From BJGV01 sp964196335 (lineage in GTDB: Bacteria; Pseudomonadota; Gammaproteobacteria; Burkholderiales; Nitrosomonadaceae): a DNA stretch of 64,000 nt. The DNA is taken from contig OZ250175.1 of assembly GCA_965238155.1 (NCBI GenBank), forward strand, positions 496,001-560,000. Reading direction: 5' to 3'. Each line of letters opens with the position of its first letter. The first letter of the stretch is position 1. Shown here one piece after another: positions 29,305-38,595 of the stretch. The notes below the pieces were generated by a model, which had not been told where the DNA came from, made no database searches, and saw nothing but the letters and a program-made list of their open reading frames with translations. Position numbers and translations under genes: made by a program.

Positions 29305-30069
29305 CTATAGATCAAATACATGATTATTCATGAGTCTGCTAGGACTAAATTTTGTGACGCATTCCTGTACTTCGTTCATAATTATATCGGCCTCGCCCGG
29401 ATTTAAATGAGAAATAAATATTTCAGGACTACATTCCAGTTTATTTAATGATTCAGCCAACATACTTGCACAGAGATGTTTAGATTTTATTGCCAGTTCT
29501 TTATCTCGGTTACAAAAAGCGGTTTCTATGATCAAGTAACGTAGGTTTTTGATTTTGTTAATTTCTACCCAAAATGGGTCATTGGTAGTTGTGTCACCAG
29601 TAAAAACAAGGCTTGATTCACCAGAATCCAAGTGAAAGCCTACTGATGGCACTACGTGATTAGCTGGGAGCGGCGTAATTCTGCGTCCATCTATTTCTAC
29701 TGTTGTACCTACAAAAATATCTTCATGTTGCATGTGCGGCTTATCTTTGCTAGGTATTTCAGAAAAATCTGGCCAGATTTTCCAATTAAACAAATGCTGC
29801 CTCAAAATCTCCTGTGTTGCTTGAGTAGAATGAATAATTAGTGGCTTGTAACGCCTAGCACCAACACTGTCAACTATGAAGGGGATTGAGGTTACATGAT
29901 CCAAATGAGAATGCGTAACAAAGACATGGTCAATTTTGGCCATATCATCCAAACTCAGATCGCCCACACCGGTACCGGCGTCGATTAGTATGTCTTCATC
30001 TAATAGCATAGAAGTGGTACGAAGTTCCCCACCAATTCCACCACTACAACCAAGTATCTTTAACTTCAT
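29305..30069 (-). CDS. Metallo-beta-lactamase fold enzyme, class-II cyclic-nucleotide phosphodiesterase-like
   Basis: 254-residue metallo-hydrolase. The start MKLKILGCSGGIGGELRTTS, the metal site THSHLDHVTSIPFIVDS, the PANHVVPSVGF segment, FTGDTT and a terminal SHLNPGE resemble class-II 3',5'-cAMP phosphodiesterases. Residues H-x-H-x-D-H are complete. The substrate is inferred from family resemblance only; cGMP, cAMP or another phosphodiester are possible. It is upstream of the GAF-ATPase by 52 bp on the same strand, so it probably leads that operon and may adjust the signal sensed by the two GAF domains. Confidence 0.75.
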   Translation of the reverse strand: MKLKILGCSGGIGGELRTTSMLLDEDILIDAGTGVGDLSLDDMAKIDHVFVTHSHLDHVTSIPFIVDSVGARRYKPLIIHSTQATQEILRQHLFNWKIWPDFSEIPSKDKPHMQHEDIFVGTTVEIDGRRITPLPANHVVPSVGFHLDSGESSLVFTGDTTTNDPFWVEINKIKNLRYLIIETAFCNRDKELAIKSKHLCASMLAESLNKLECSPEIFISHLNPGEADIIMNEVQECVTKFSPSRLMNNHVFDL

Positions 30070-30259
30070 TTATTAGTTTCCATAAGAATCTGTACTTTAA
30101 TACGGTATATTTGTCCAATGGTATTTGAGCGCCGACTTACCAGTAAATGATCCCATATCTAAGCATCTTTATAAACCGAGCCCAGATAGATTAAAAGGAA
30201 ATAACTCACCTAACCAGATTTATATCGAACATTCACGTTTAATCTTTACTATTAATTAT

Positions 30260-30688
30260 TTACGATTTTATTAGTAGTACTGGTATATTTGAATGGTGCA
30301 TTACTTTACCGGTTACTGAGCCCAGCAGCAAACTCTTTACTGCTCCTAGTTTACGTGGTCCGATTATAATCAGATTACATTGATTTTCTGTTCCGTAACG
30401 CAAAATCATTTCTGCAGGATCGCCCACAGTAATGTGGAAATGGTAGTTAAGTTCGGCCTTATCCATTATTTCACGTGCTCTTTGTAACTCTTCTATTCCT
30501 TTTTCTTGGTGATATTCGTTAATACGTGATTTATCAATAAGTATGGGGGCATTTCCGTGCAATGGATATTGCACATTCAACAAATGAATTTCTGGTATTT
30601 CTTTGTACCAATCGAGTAGTTTGATGAAATTAAATACTGCTTTATTGGAAGTCTCTGACCCATCCACTGCTAACAAAAATTTCAGCAT
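30260..30688 (-). CDS. Universal stress protein (UspA family)
   Basis: 142-residue single Usp domain with a Rossmann-like fold. The N-terminal FLLAVDGSETSNKAV and the C-terminal ATP-binding motif G-P-R-K-L-G-A-V-K-S-L-L-L-G-S-V-T are intact, so it belongs to the ATP-binding type. The cytoplasmic stress role is generic for the family. It is 34 bp downstream of the terC-like gene on the same strand and may be co-transcribed with it. Confidence 0.88.
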   Translation of the reverse strand: MLKFLLAVDGSETSNKAVFNFIKLLDWYKEIPEIHLLNVQYPLHGNAPILIDKSRINEYHQEKGIEELQRAREIMDKAELNYHFHITVGDPAEMILRYGTENQCNLIIIGPRKLGAVKSLLLGSVTGKVMHHSNIPVLLIKS

Positions 30689-30722
30689 AACTATTTTCTC
30701 CCATGATCGTGGTTATACCTCT

Positions 30723-31445
30723 TTAAGGTTTATCTATGTCTTTTACCAGATCAACCATAGGTGTTTTCTTTTTTAGGGATTTAGCTGCCAACCATTTTCC
30801 GGTTATAACTGTTACAAGTACACCACAAACTGGTGACAACCAGTGTAAAAAGATTGCATTGATATTCACCCATTCATTGATAATTGCATCGCTTATTGCC
30901 ATATCACCAGCTATCCAGCCGAGCAGTCCCGCACCAATTATGATAACAATTGGAAAACGGTCCATCAGTTTCATTACCAATTTACTGCTCCAGACAATAA
31001 TAGGTACACTTATTAGCAAGCCGAAAATTACTAAACCAATACTGTCTTTGGCTGCACCGGCAATCGCAATGACATTGTCTAAACTCATTACAGCATCAGC
31101 AATAATGATAGTTTTTATTGCGCCCAGCAATGTTGTACTGGCGTTTATTTCATGTGTACCATTTTCTGGCTCAGGCTGAAGTAGCTTGACTCCAATCCAA
31201 ATCAGCAACAGAGCACCGATAATTTTCAGGAATGGAATCGCCAGTAAAGTAAGTGCAAATGAAATTAGGATTACACGTAGGGCAATAGCACCAAATACAC
31301 CCCAAAAGATACCTTGGTTACGTTGTTCTTTCGGTAATCGTCGACAGGCAAGCGCTATTACAATTGCATTATCACCACCAAGTACAATATCAATAGCAAT
31401 AATTTGTAATACCGCGACCCAGAATTGCGGGCTAGAGATGTCCAT
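30723..31445 (-). CDS. TerC family integral membrane protein (YjbE-like)
   Basis: 240-residue protein with about seven hydrophobic segments. The first segment contains IAIDIVLGGDNAIVIALACR and a repeat near residue 120 reads ADAVMSLDNVIAIAGAAKDS. These paired G-D-N/L-D-N acidic motifs inside membrane helices are the TerC hallmark. Members have been linked to tellurite resistance and, more recently, to manganese or calcium export; the substrate here is unknown. It ends 34 bp before the usp gene on the same strand. Confidence 0.88.
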   Translation of the reverse strand: MDISSPQFWVAVLQIIAIDIVLGGDNAIVIALACRRLPKEQRNQGIFWGVFGAIALRVILISFALTLLAIPFLKIIGALLLIWIGVKLLQPEPENGTHEINASTTLLGAIKTIIIADAVMSLDNVIAIAGAAKDSIGLVIFGLLISVPIIVWSSKLVMKLMDRFPIVIIIGAGLLGWIAGDMAISDAIINEWVNINAIFLHWLSPVCGVLVTVITGKWLAAKSLKKKTPMVDLVKDIDKP

Positions 31446-31537
31446 TCATCAATCTCTAAAAATATAAATTATTATGGTACAAATGTATATTAGTCCTTAA
31501 TACCATAGCAATTGTTTAAACGGTAACTTCGCTATAA

Positions 31538-32734
31538 TCAAATATCCGCCGGGCTTTCATCATCAGCTCCAATAAACTGCAGAATTTCATCTTTGCGTGC
31601 CATTGTATCCTGGTGGCCCAATTCTATTAATGTCCGGCAGAATGGTTTTTCAAACAGTAAATAACTTAATAGTGTAGAGCCGTCACGTCCCATCGCTCCA
31701 ATAGCACGATATGCTAAACGCATAGTTAGTGGAAGAGAGTGCGAGTAACGTTCTGCAATTTTATTGATTTCCTCACTTGGGGAAATTACCATTGTTTCTA
31801 CTGGACGTAGTTGCATGGTATTGTTTTCTAGCACCTGTCTTGGAATGAGCTGGATAATTTCATTAATACGATGCAAACGTTCTAAATCTACATCCAGACT
31901 GTCAAGGAAAATACTGTTCATGACGTGCCCCGCTATCTGAGCCATTGGCGGATAACCGGCCATCTTAGTACGGTCTGGTTGTATAGGTAGTGTGTCGTGG
32001 ACCCCAATCACAAGTACCCGCTCTGCACCTAAATGTAGTGCCGGACTTATCGGGGCAAGTTGGCGCATGGAGCCATCACCAAAGTATTCACGATTTATTC
32101 TCGTTGCAGGAAAAAGAAAGGGAATAGCAGAAGAAGCTACTAAGTGTTCAACTCCGATATTTGTTGAGACACCAAGTCTACGTTCACGGTCCCAAGCGTT
32201 TATATCTTTTGCCGCTTGATAAAATGTAACCGACTGGCCTGATGTGTAGCCCCATGCAGTGATACCTAATGCATGTAAATCACCAGAATTAATACTTTTC
32301 TGAATACCTCGAAAAGGCAGTCTATTCCTAAGTAATTTTATTAGAGGTGAATCATCCAGAAGAGATATTGCACCATGCTTTTTAAATGCCATTGAGGATA
32401 GTAACCGTATACTATTGTACAAAACTCCGATAGGGTCTGAGCGATAAACTTGATCAACATGAAAATTTTCCCATACTCCTACAAGTTGTCGTACTCCTTC
32501 ATGGTAATTTCTGGCTGAAACCGCGAGACTTGCAGCATTTATTGCCCCTGCAGAGGTGCCGCATATTACTGGAAAGGGGTTGCGTGAGCCTTCCGGTAGC
32601 ATAGAGGCAATTGCACGTAGTACGCCAACCTGATAGGCTGCACGAGCACCTCCACCAGTAAGAATAAGACCAACTTTAGGTGGTAATGGGGGCTGATGTC
32701 GGCGTTGTAGCCATTCTCGCCATTCTCGTCTCAT
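31538..32734 (-). CDS. Patatin-like phospholipase
   Basis: 398-residue Ser-Asp dyad lipase. The oxyanion-hole motif is GGGARAAYQVGVL (about residue 27), the nucleophile elbow GTSAGAINAAS (about 60), and the Asp motif FGDGSMRQ, where the usual DGG is DGS. No signal peptide, so probably cytoplasmic or membrane-associated. The C-terminal ~150 residues match the DUF3336-free bacterial patatin type with HVMNSIFLDSLDVDLERL. The gene starts in a TAATG overlap with the upstream 83-residue ORF, implying translational coupling. It may act on phospholipid turnover or polyhydroxyalkanoate; neither is shown. Confidence 0.88.
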   Translation of the reverse strand: MRREWREWLQRRHQPPLPPKVGLILTGGGARAAYQVGVLRAIASMLPEGSRNPFPVICGTSAGAINAASLAVSARNYHEGVRQLVGVWENFHVDQVYRSDPIGVLYNSIRLLSSMAFKKHGAISLLDDSPLIKLLRNRLPFRGIQKSINSGDLHALGITAWGYTSGQSVTFYQAAKDINAWDRERRLGVSTNIGVEHLVASSAIPFLFPATRINREYFGDGSMRQLAPISPALHLGAERVLVIGVHDTLPIQPDRTKMAGYPPMAQIAGHVMNSIFLDSLDVDLERLHRINEIIQLIPRQVLENNTMQLRPVETMVISPSEEINKIAERYSHSLPLTMRLAYRAIGAMGRDGSTLLSYLLFEKPFCRTLIELGHQDTMARKDEILQFIGADDESPADI

Positions 32735-32985
32735 TAGTCTAAAGCCAATTCTGCTTTTACCTTGTTTAGCGCATCGCGCAAGGTTTCTTCAGACAGGTCA
32801 TTCAGACAGTTGGACAGCATTTCAGCAGCTTCATAAGTTCCTTCCGGCAATTTGCTACAGTCCAGATTAGCGATGAACACTGCTGCTGCGCCAGTTGTTT
32901 TGAGTAAATTTTGACGTTCGTTCATAAGTATCTCAATTTCCGCTTGTAGCATGGAAGCTTCTTGTTCTTGCTGTATATGGCTCAT
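32734..32985 (-). CDS. Small Glu-rich helical protein, function unknown
   Basis: 83 residues, acidic, predicted largely helical. Residues 5-28 (Q-E-Q-E-A-S-M-L-Q-A-E-I-E-I-L) could form a coiled coil. The middle has A-A-A-V-F-I-A-N-L-D-C-S-K-L-P, and the end repeats short amphipathic helices. I do not recognise a family. An SD (GGGGAGA) lies about 5 bp upstream of the ATG. The stop overlaps the patatin start by one base (TAATG), so both are one translational unit; a regulatory or docking partner of the lipase is possible but unproven. Confidence 0.72.
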   Translation of the reverse strand: MSHIQQEQEASMLQAEIEILMNERQNLLKTTGAAAVFIANLDCSKLPEGTYEAAEMLSNCLNDLSEETLRDALNKVKAELALD

Positions 32986-33442
32986 TGTCTTCTCCCCGGT
33001 GTGCTTTTGTAGTACATCAGAATATGCAATATACCAGAATCAGTGCATACATAAAGTTCATGCTAACGTTCATTTGTTTCACAATCTCACTATCATTACG
33101 TTATTAATATATTTAATTGTGAACTTTAGGAGGACATTAGAGATAAATTTTTTCATTGAGTATTTCCAGTATTAGCAGAGGATACTAGTAGTTTATTGTC
33201 ACTTAATGGTTTCCTTAGGATGAGGCACTTGCGCTACTGTTGAGAATAAAGGTGGCTTTAGTAGTAGTTGCAGGAGGTTGAGAGACAGTCTTCACTCTTT
33301 GATATCTATACTACGTATAACTTAGTAAAGTGTATAGCAGCAAACAATGCTATTAATTTGGATTTAGATCAGCATGGGGTAACAGCAAGAGATAATTATT
33401 GCTTTAAAAGCGGACCAGATTTTTAACATTATCCTACTTATT
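32986..33442. other. 457-bp intergenic region
   Basis: No convincing gene. It presumably holds the promoter of the 83-residue ORF at its left edge and the fumC 3' flank at its right. One plus-strand frame from 33268 to 33426 is open for 52 codons (ending ...NYCFKSGPDF) and reads like protein, but it has no ATG or GTG start and no ribosome binding site, so it may be a gene remnant. No strong hairpin or repeat seen. Confidence 0.5.
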
Positions 33443-34822
33443 TCACACCATATCCTTTGGTTTTATCCATGCATCAAATTGCTCCGCCGTTATATAACCT
33501 GATGTAACCGCCGCTTCTTTTAAGGTTGTACCTTCAGTGTATGCCTTTTTAGCAATATCAGCTGCTTTGTCGTAACCGATATGCGGGTTAAGTGCTGTTA
33601 CCAGCATTAGTGAATCATTCATTAACTTGTTAATATGTTCAACATTAGCTCTTACCCCCACCGCACAGTTTTTGTTGAAGCTCATAATTCCATCTGATAG
33701 CAGGCGGACACTTTGTAGGAAATTGTTGATTATGAGTGGTTTCATCACATTGAGTTCAAAGTTCCCCATAGCCCCGCCCATATTGATAGCCACATCGTTA
33801 CCCATAACCTGACAGCATAGCATGATCAATGCCTCTGACTGAGTAGGGTTGACCTTGCCTGGCATTATGGAGCTGCCTGGTTCGTTTTCAGGAATTTTCA
33901 GTTCTCCAATACCGCATTGAGGGCCAGATGCCAGCCAGCGAATATCATTAGCAATCTTCATCAAAGATACGGCAAGGGTTTTAAGTGTGCCATGTGCATT
34001 AACCAGTGCGTCATTTGCAGCTAATGATTCAAATTTGTTAGGCGAAGTGATGAATGGCAGGTTTGTTTGTTTTGCCAGTTCTGCTGCTGTTCTTTCAGAG
34101 AATTCAGAATGAGTATTTAGGCCTGTACCCACAGCTGTACCACCAAGTGCCAATTCACATAAATGGGGAAGAGATGACTCCAGGTGATCCATCGCATGAT
34201 CAAGTTGCGATACATAACCTGAGAATTCCTGCCCTAAAGTAAGTGGTGTGGCATCTTGTAAATGCGTGCGCCCGATTTTTATGATGCTTGAAAATTCTGT
34301 TACCTTAGTATCAAGAGTCTGACGTAGTGCACAAATAGCAGGCTTTAACCTATATTCAATAGTTTGCACTGCTGAAATATGCATTGCAGTTGGAAATACA
34401 TCATTAGATGATTGTCCTTTGTTTACCTCATCGTTGGGGTGAACCTTACGACTTGCACCACGTTTACCGCCGAGTAGTTCAGAAGCACGGTTTGCCAGTA
34501 CTTCATTCATGTTCATGTTTGTTTGTGTGCCGGATCCGGTTTGCCATACTACCAATGGGAATTCATTTTCATGGCGGCCTTCGATTACTTCATCAGCAGC
34601 CTGGATGATAGCAGCGGCACTATCTGTACTGAGTAGCCCCAAATCATTATTTACTTTAGCGGTAACGCGTTTAACCAGGGCAAGCGCACTTATTAATGCA
34701 TATGGCATTTTCTCATCTGAGATCTTGAAATTATGTAGAGAGCGCTGTGTTTGTGCTCCCCACAGTACTTTGGCAGGTACTTTCACCATGCCCATACTAT
34801 CTTGTTCTTCGCGGTAGTTCAT
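33443..34822 (-). CDS. fumC: FumC, class II fumarate hydratase
   Basis: Cofactor-free fumarase of the TCA cycle (fumarate to malate). Signatures seen: TQTNMNMNEVLANRAS, GRTHLQDATPLTLGQEFSGY, and the fumarase superfamily loop GSSIMPGKVNPTQSEA carrying the catalytic Ser. The frame is open upstream to a TTG at 34837; I use the ATG at 34822, giving MNYREEQDSMG, the usual N-terminus, although no clear SD precedes either. Length of 459 residues is normal. Monocistronic, flanked by long gaps on both sides. Confidence 0.93.
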   Translation of the reverse strand: MNYREEQDSMGMVKVPAKVLWGAQTQRSLHNFKISDEKMPYALISALALVKRVTAKVNNDLGLLSTDSAAAIIQAADEVIEGRHENEFPLVVWQTGSGTQTNMNMNEVLANRASELLGGKRGASRKVHPNDEVNKGQSSNDVFPTAMHISAVQTIEYRLKPAICALRQTLDTKVTEFSSIIKIGRTHLQDATPLTLGQEFSGYVSQLDHAMDHLESSLPHLCELALGGTAVGTGLNTHSEFSERTAAELAKQTNLPFITSPNKFESLAANDALVNAHGTLKTLAVSLMKIANDIRWLASGPQCGIGELKIPENEPGSSIMPGKVNPTQSEALIMLCCQVMGNDVAINMGGAMGNFELNVMKPLIINNFLQSVRLLSDGIMSFNKNCAVGVRANVEHINKLMNDSLMLVTALNPHIGYDKAADIAKKAYTEGTTLKEAAVTSGYITAEQFDAWIKPKDMV

Positions 34823-35029
34823 GAAAATTTTAAGCAAAAAAAGTGAGATTGGTCACGAATTGTTACATGATGGTTTTTGGTTCACAGTTTGCTGGGTAAC
34901 TATTCTGGTATTTTCAAGTTATTGCCATCATTACTTCTGCCAACAAATCTGATTCCTGATTTAAATACAGCCCTCTTTCAAAAGCACGTTAATAATTTAG
35001 TGAATTGTACAGAACCAGTAATAATTTAA

Positions 35030-35308
35030 TTAATCTTCAAGGTGGTGTGTTTCTTCTCCCGGCTCCCCAGTCTCAGGGTCAATCCAGCCGGATACACCGA
35101 TCTCGTCTTCTGCCTGTTCTAGGGTTTCTCCGGGCTCAAAATCCGATTCAGCGTTATATTCCATATCTTGTGTAGCTTCAAGTAGGGTGGGAAAGGGGCC
35201 GAATACTTTGTCGCTTTCACTTTCATGATACCAGTAAAAGCCATCAGGGCGCTCTACAACATGTGTATTGTCATAATCACGTGATGTTATAGGAATTGTG
35301 GTAGTCAA
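35030..35308 (-). CDS. Conserved acidic hypothetical protein
   Basis: 92 residues, strongly acidic in the C-terminal half. The N-terminal D-N-T-H-V-V-E-R-P-D-G-F-Y-W and G-P-F-P-T-L-L-E-A segments resemble short conserved proteins of betaproteobacteria with no known function; the aromatic core suggests a small beta-sheet. The tail carries many Glu and a G-W-I-D-P-E-T-G-E-P-G motif. No signal peptide or membrane segment. It stands alone between fumC and phoU, both on the same strand. Confidence 0.75.
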   Translation of the reverse strand: MTTTIPITSRDYDNTHVVERPDGFYWYHESESDKVFGPFPTLLEATQDMEYNAESDFEPGETLEQAEDEIGVSGWIDPETGEPGEETHHLED

Positions 35309-35446
35309 AATTACCTCATTAATCTCTCTCAGGTGTACTTAAAAGTGATTCAAGTTCCATATTAACCCTGCCTACTAAGTTTTACTAGCGCAAATATAAG
35401 TAAATTATTTGTACCTTAATATTTATTACTGTAGTAACCGGACTGC

Positions 35447-36154
35447 TTATTTCTGAGCTACACGCTCTATTTCCTTGATGCCTACATGACGTACATCTTT
35501 TCCCTTTACCAGATAGATTACATATTCAGACATATTCTTTGCATGATCTCCGATACGCTCAATGGCTTTTGCAGCAAACAGAATCTCTATTGAAGAAGAA
35601 ATATTACGCGGATCCTCCATCATAAAAGTAACAAGTTGGCGAATAATGGAACGGAACTCTTCGTCTACCAATTCATCCTGACGAGCCACCTGAGCCGCTT
35701 CTGCTACGTCAAGACGGGCAAAAGCATCCAATGATTTCCGCAGCATCTCCATTGCAATATTAGCGACATGTCTGATTTCGTGAAAGCGGGGTTTGTGAAT
35801 ACGGTCATCGGCATAAATCAGTTGTGCCATTCGCGCAATTTTTGCAGCTTCATCACCCATACGCTCAAGATCGGTAATAATCTTGATTACCATTATGATC
35901 ATACGTAGATCACCGGCAGCTGGTTGTCGGCGTGCAATGATCTGGCTGCAAATTTCATCAATTGATACTTCCATTTCGTTGACACGGTGATCATCGGCTA
36001 CAACCTGTTCCATCAAATCTTGATTTGCCGTAGTAAGTGCTTTAACAGCATGTTCGATCTGCTCTTCAACCATGCCGCCCATTTTTAGCACACTCATTCG
36101 TACCGATTTAAGATCGGCATCAAATTGTTTAGATATATGTTTCCTGCTTGCCAT
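35447..36154 (-). CDS. phoU: PhoU, phosphate transport/Pho regulon regulator
   Basis: 235-residue all-helical protein with two PhoU repeats; each has a metal-binding E/DxxxD region, seen at ITDLERMGDEAAKIARMA and AKAIERIGDHAKNMSEYVIYL. PhoU links the Pst transporter to PhoR and prevents Pho regulon activation when phosphate is ample. The pst and phoBR genes are not in this window, so phoU is an orphan here. Length is typical. Confidence 0.93.
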   Translation of the reverse strand: MASRKHISKQFDADLKSVRMSVLKMGGMVEEQIEHAVKALTTANQDLMEQVVADDHRVNEMEVSIDEICSQIIARRQPAAGDLRMIIMVIKIITDLERMGDEAAKIARMAQLIYADDRIHKPRFHEIRHVANIAMEMLRKSLDAFARLDVAEAAQVARQDELVDEEFRSIIRQLVTFMMEDPRNISSSIEILFAAKAIERIGDHAKNMSEYVIYLVKGKDVRHVGIKEIERVAQK

Positions 36155-36229
36155 TCCACACCTTTAAATTACTGAGAAAAATTATATTAATAATATACAC
36201 AAATTGTGACAATTCTGTTATATCTCAAA

Positions 36230-36895
36230 TCATATATTTATAGTACGAACACCGTTATCAGAGCCAAGTAGTAACACATTGGCGCCACGCTTTGCAAACA
36301 GGCCGTTTGTTACGATACCGGCTATCTGGTTGAGATCCATCTCTAGTTCGGTCGGATTCAGAATTTTTAAACCATGTACATCTAAAATTACATTTCCATT
36401 GTTAGTAATAAACCCTTCACGTAGAACAGGATGGCCACCTAGCTGTACTATTTTTCGTGCAACATAGCTACGTGCCATCGGGATGACTTCTACTGGCAAC
36501 GGGAACGCTCCTAGCACGCTTACCAGCTTACTCTGGTCAGCAACACAAACGAATTTTTTTGCTGTTGCAGCAACGATTTTCTCTCTTGTTAATGCCCCCC
36601 CGCCTCCTTTTATCATATGTAAATGTTCGGTAATCTCATCCGCCCCGTCTACATAGACGGGTATATCACTGACGTTATTTAGATCTAGCACCTCAATATG
36701 GTGGTTTTTGAGTCGCTGAGCTGTATCATCAGAACTTGCTACTGCCCCATCAATTTTATGCTTGATCTTAGCCAGTTCATCTATAAAATAATTCGCGGTG
36801 GAGCCCGTCCCTACTCCTACGATACTGCCTATAGGAATGTGCTGGATAGCAGCCTGGGCAACTTCACGTTTTTGTTCATCTTGTGTCTGGGTCAT
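36230..36895 (-). CDS. rpiA: RpiA, ribose-5-phosphate isomerase A
   Basis: Interconverts ribose-5-phosphate and ribulose-5-phosphate in the pentose phosphate and Calvin pathways. Motifs: VGVGTGSTA, ASSDDT, DGADEI, KGGGGALTREKIVA. The ATG at 36895 (MTQTQDEQKREVAQAA) has AGGGAAG directly upstream; the ATG 15 bp earlier has none. About 221 residues, as usual. It precedes phoU on the same strand with a 75-bp gap and is divergent from ilvA. Confidence 0.94.
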   Translation of the reverse strand: MTQTQDEQKREVAQAAIQHIPIGSIVGVGTGSTANYFIDELAKIKHKIDGAVASSDDTAQRLKNHHIEVLDLNNVSDIPVYVDGADEITEHLHMIKGGGGALTREKIVAATAKKFVCVADQSKLVSVLGAFPLPVEVIPMARSYVARKIVQLGGHPVLREGFITNNGNVILDVHGLKILNPTELEMDLNQIAGIVTNGLFAKRGANVLLLGSDNGVRTINI

Positions 36896-37036
36896 GGCTT
36901 CCCTATGCATAAATAGTATGTCTCAGTTATTAGAATAGCTCTATCTGAAGATTTTAACAATTAACTCTTATACTAAGCATGGGCTCTGACATGCTAAAAT
37001 TCTTTTATATTTATGATTCCTTAAATTTTCGTACAA

Positions 37037-38548
37037 ATGAATACTGATTATCTTGAAAGAATTCTTACTGCCCAAGTTTATGATGTGGCAATAGAAACCC
37101 CGTTAGAACTTGCGCTAGGCTTATCTAAACGTATAAATAATCAGTTGCTACTGAAGCGTGAGGATATGCAGGAGGTGTTCTCATTTAAGCTGCGCGGGGC
37201 CTATAACAAAATGAGTAAGATTTCTCCTGAGATACTTAAACGAGGTGTTGTGACAGCTTCTGCCGGAAATCATGCACAGGGAGTGGCATTAGTAGCGCAG
37301 CGGTTAAATTGTAAAGCTACAATTGTAATGCCGGTAACCACGCCACAAATTAAAATACAAGCGGTTGAAGCTTATGGGGCAGATATAGTTCTTCATGGAG
37401 ACTCTTTTGACGATGCTTATGCTCAGGCAACGAAGCTTTCAACACGGAAGAAATTAACCTTTGTTCATCCGTATGATGATCCTGACGTTATTGCCGGGCA
37501 AGGAACCATAGGGATGGAAATTTTGCGTCAGCACACCGGACCTATTCATGCTGTATTTGTGCCAGTAGGTGGTGGCGGGCTTATTTCTGGCATTGCTGCA
37601 TATATAAAAAGATTACATCCGGAAATAAAGATTATTGGGGTAGAGCCTGTCGATGCAAATGCAATGTACCTGTCATTACAAAAAGGTCGCCGCGTTAAAC
37701 TTGCTCAAGTGGGAGTATTTGCTGATGGCGTAGCGATTAAACAAGTAGGTAAAGAAACTTTCCGACTTTGTCGCAAACTAGTAGATGAAATTATTCTGGT
37801 TGATACTGATGCCATTTGCGCCGCTATTAAGGATGTGTTTGAAGACACACGCGTTATGCTGGAACCGTCGGGAGCGCTTTCAGTCGCTGGAGCTAAACTA
37901 TATTGCAGTCGGGAGGAGTCTCGGGGTAAAACTATGGTGGCAGTGACCTCTGGCGCTAATATGAATTTTGATCGGCTACGACATGTTTCCGAACGGGCTG
38001 AAATAGGTGAGCAACGTGAAGCAGTGATGTCAGTAACTATTCCTGAAAAGCCGGGCAGCTTCAAGAAATTTTGTGCCATGCTGGGAACAAAAAGTATTAC
38101 TGAATTTAACTATCGCTATGATGATCCGAAAGAAGCGCGTGTATTTGTTGGAGTATCAGTTCGGAATCGTAATGAGACAGAAAAATTGATCAAAATCCTG
38201 GAAAAAAATGGCTTACATACTGAGGATCTTAGTGATAATGAAATGGCAAAACTACATATACGTTATCTGGTCGGGGGACATGCCAGTGGAGTAAAAAATG
38301 AAATTCTTTATCGCTTTGAATTTCCTGCGCGCCCCGGTGCACTGATGAAATTTTTAAATAGTATGAGTCATAACTGGAATATTAGCTTATTTCACTACCG
38401 TAATCATGGTACTGATTATGGTCGTGTGCTAGTTGGTATGGATGTGCCGCCCGGAGATCACGCTAAATTTAAAGGATTTCTTGGTCAGCTTGGTTACCGC
38501 TATTGGGATGAGAGTAAAAATCCGGCCTATAAAATGTTTCTTGGTTAG
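37037..38548 (+). CDS. ilvA: IlvA, threonine ammonia-lyase (biosynthetic)
   Basis: PLP enzyme that deaminates threonine to 2-oxobutyrate, the first step to isoleucine. The PLP Lys is in FSFKLRGAYNKM, the substrate loop in SAGNHAQGVAL, and the phosphate-binding Gly loop in VGGGGLISG. Residues ~330-503 contain two ACT-like regulatory domains, the first beginning around REAVMSVTIPEKPGSF and the second around ILYRFEFPARPGALMKF; these bind isoleucine and valine in the long biosynthetic form. Length of 503 matches. Divergent from rpiA and convergent with the redoxin gene. Confidence 0.94.
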   Translation: MNTDYLERILTAQVYDVAIETPLELALGLSKRINNQLLLKREDMQEVFSFKLRGAYNKMSKISPEILKRGVVTASAGNHAQGVALVAQRLNCKATIVMPVTTPQIKIQAVEAYGADIVLHGDSFDDAYAQATKLSTRKKLTFVHPYDDPDVIAGQGTIGMEILRQHTGPIHAVFVPVGGGGLISGIAAYIKRLHPEIKIIGVEPVDANAMYLSLQKGRRVKLAQVGVFADGVAIKQVGKETFRLCRKLVDEIILVDTDAICAAIKDVFEDTRVMLEPSGALSVAGAKLYCSREESRGKTMVAVTSGANMNFDRLRHVSERAEIGEQREAVMSVTIPEKPGSFKKFCAMLGTKSITEFNYRYDDPKEARVFVGVSVRNRNETEKLIKILEKNGLHTEDLSDNEMAKLHIRYLVGGHASGVKNEILYRFEFPARPGALMKFLNSMSHNWNISLFHYRNHGTDYGRVLVGMDVPPGDHAKFKGFLGQLGYRYWDESKNPAYKMFLG

Positions 38549-38595
38549 AAGTAAAAACGAATTTTTGAATTCCTTAAACTTTTGATATGTCCGGC

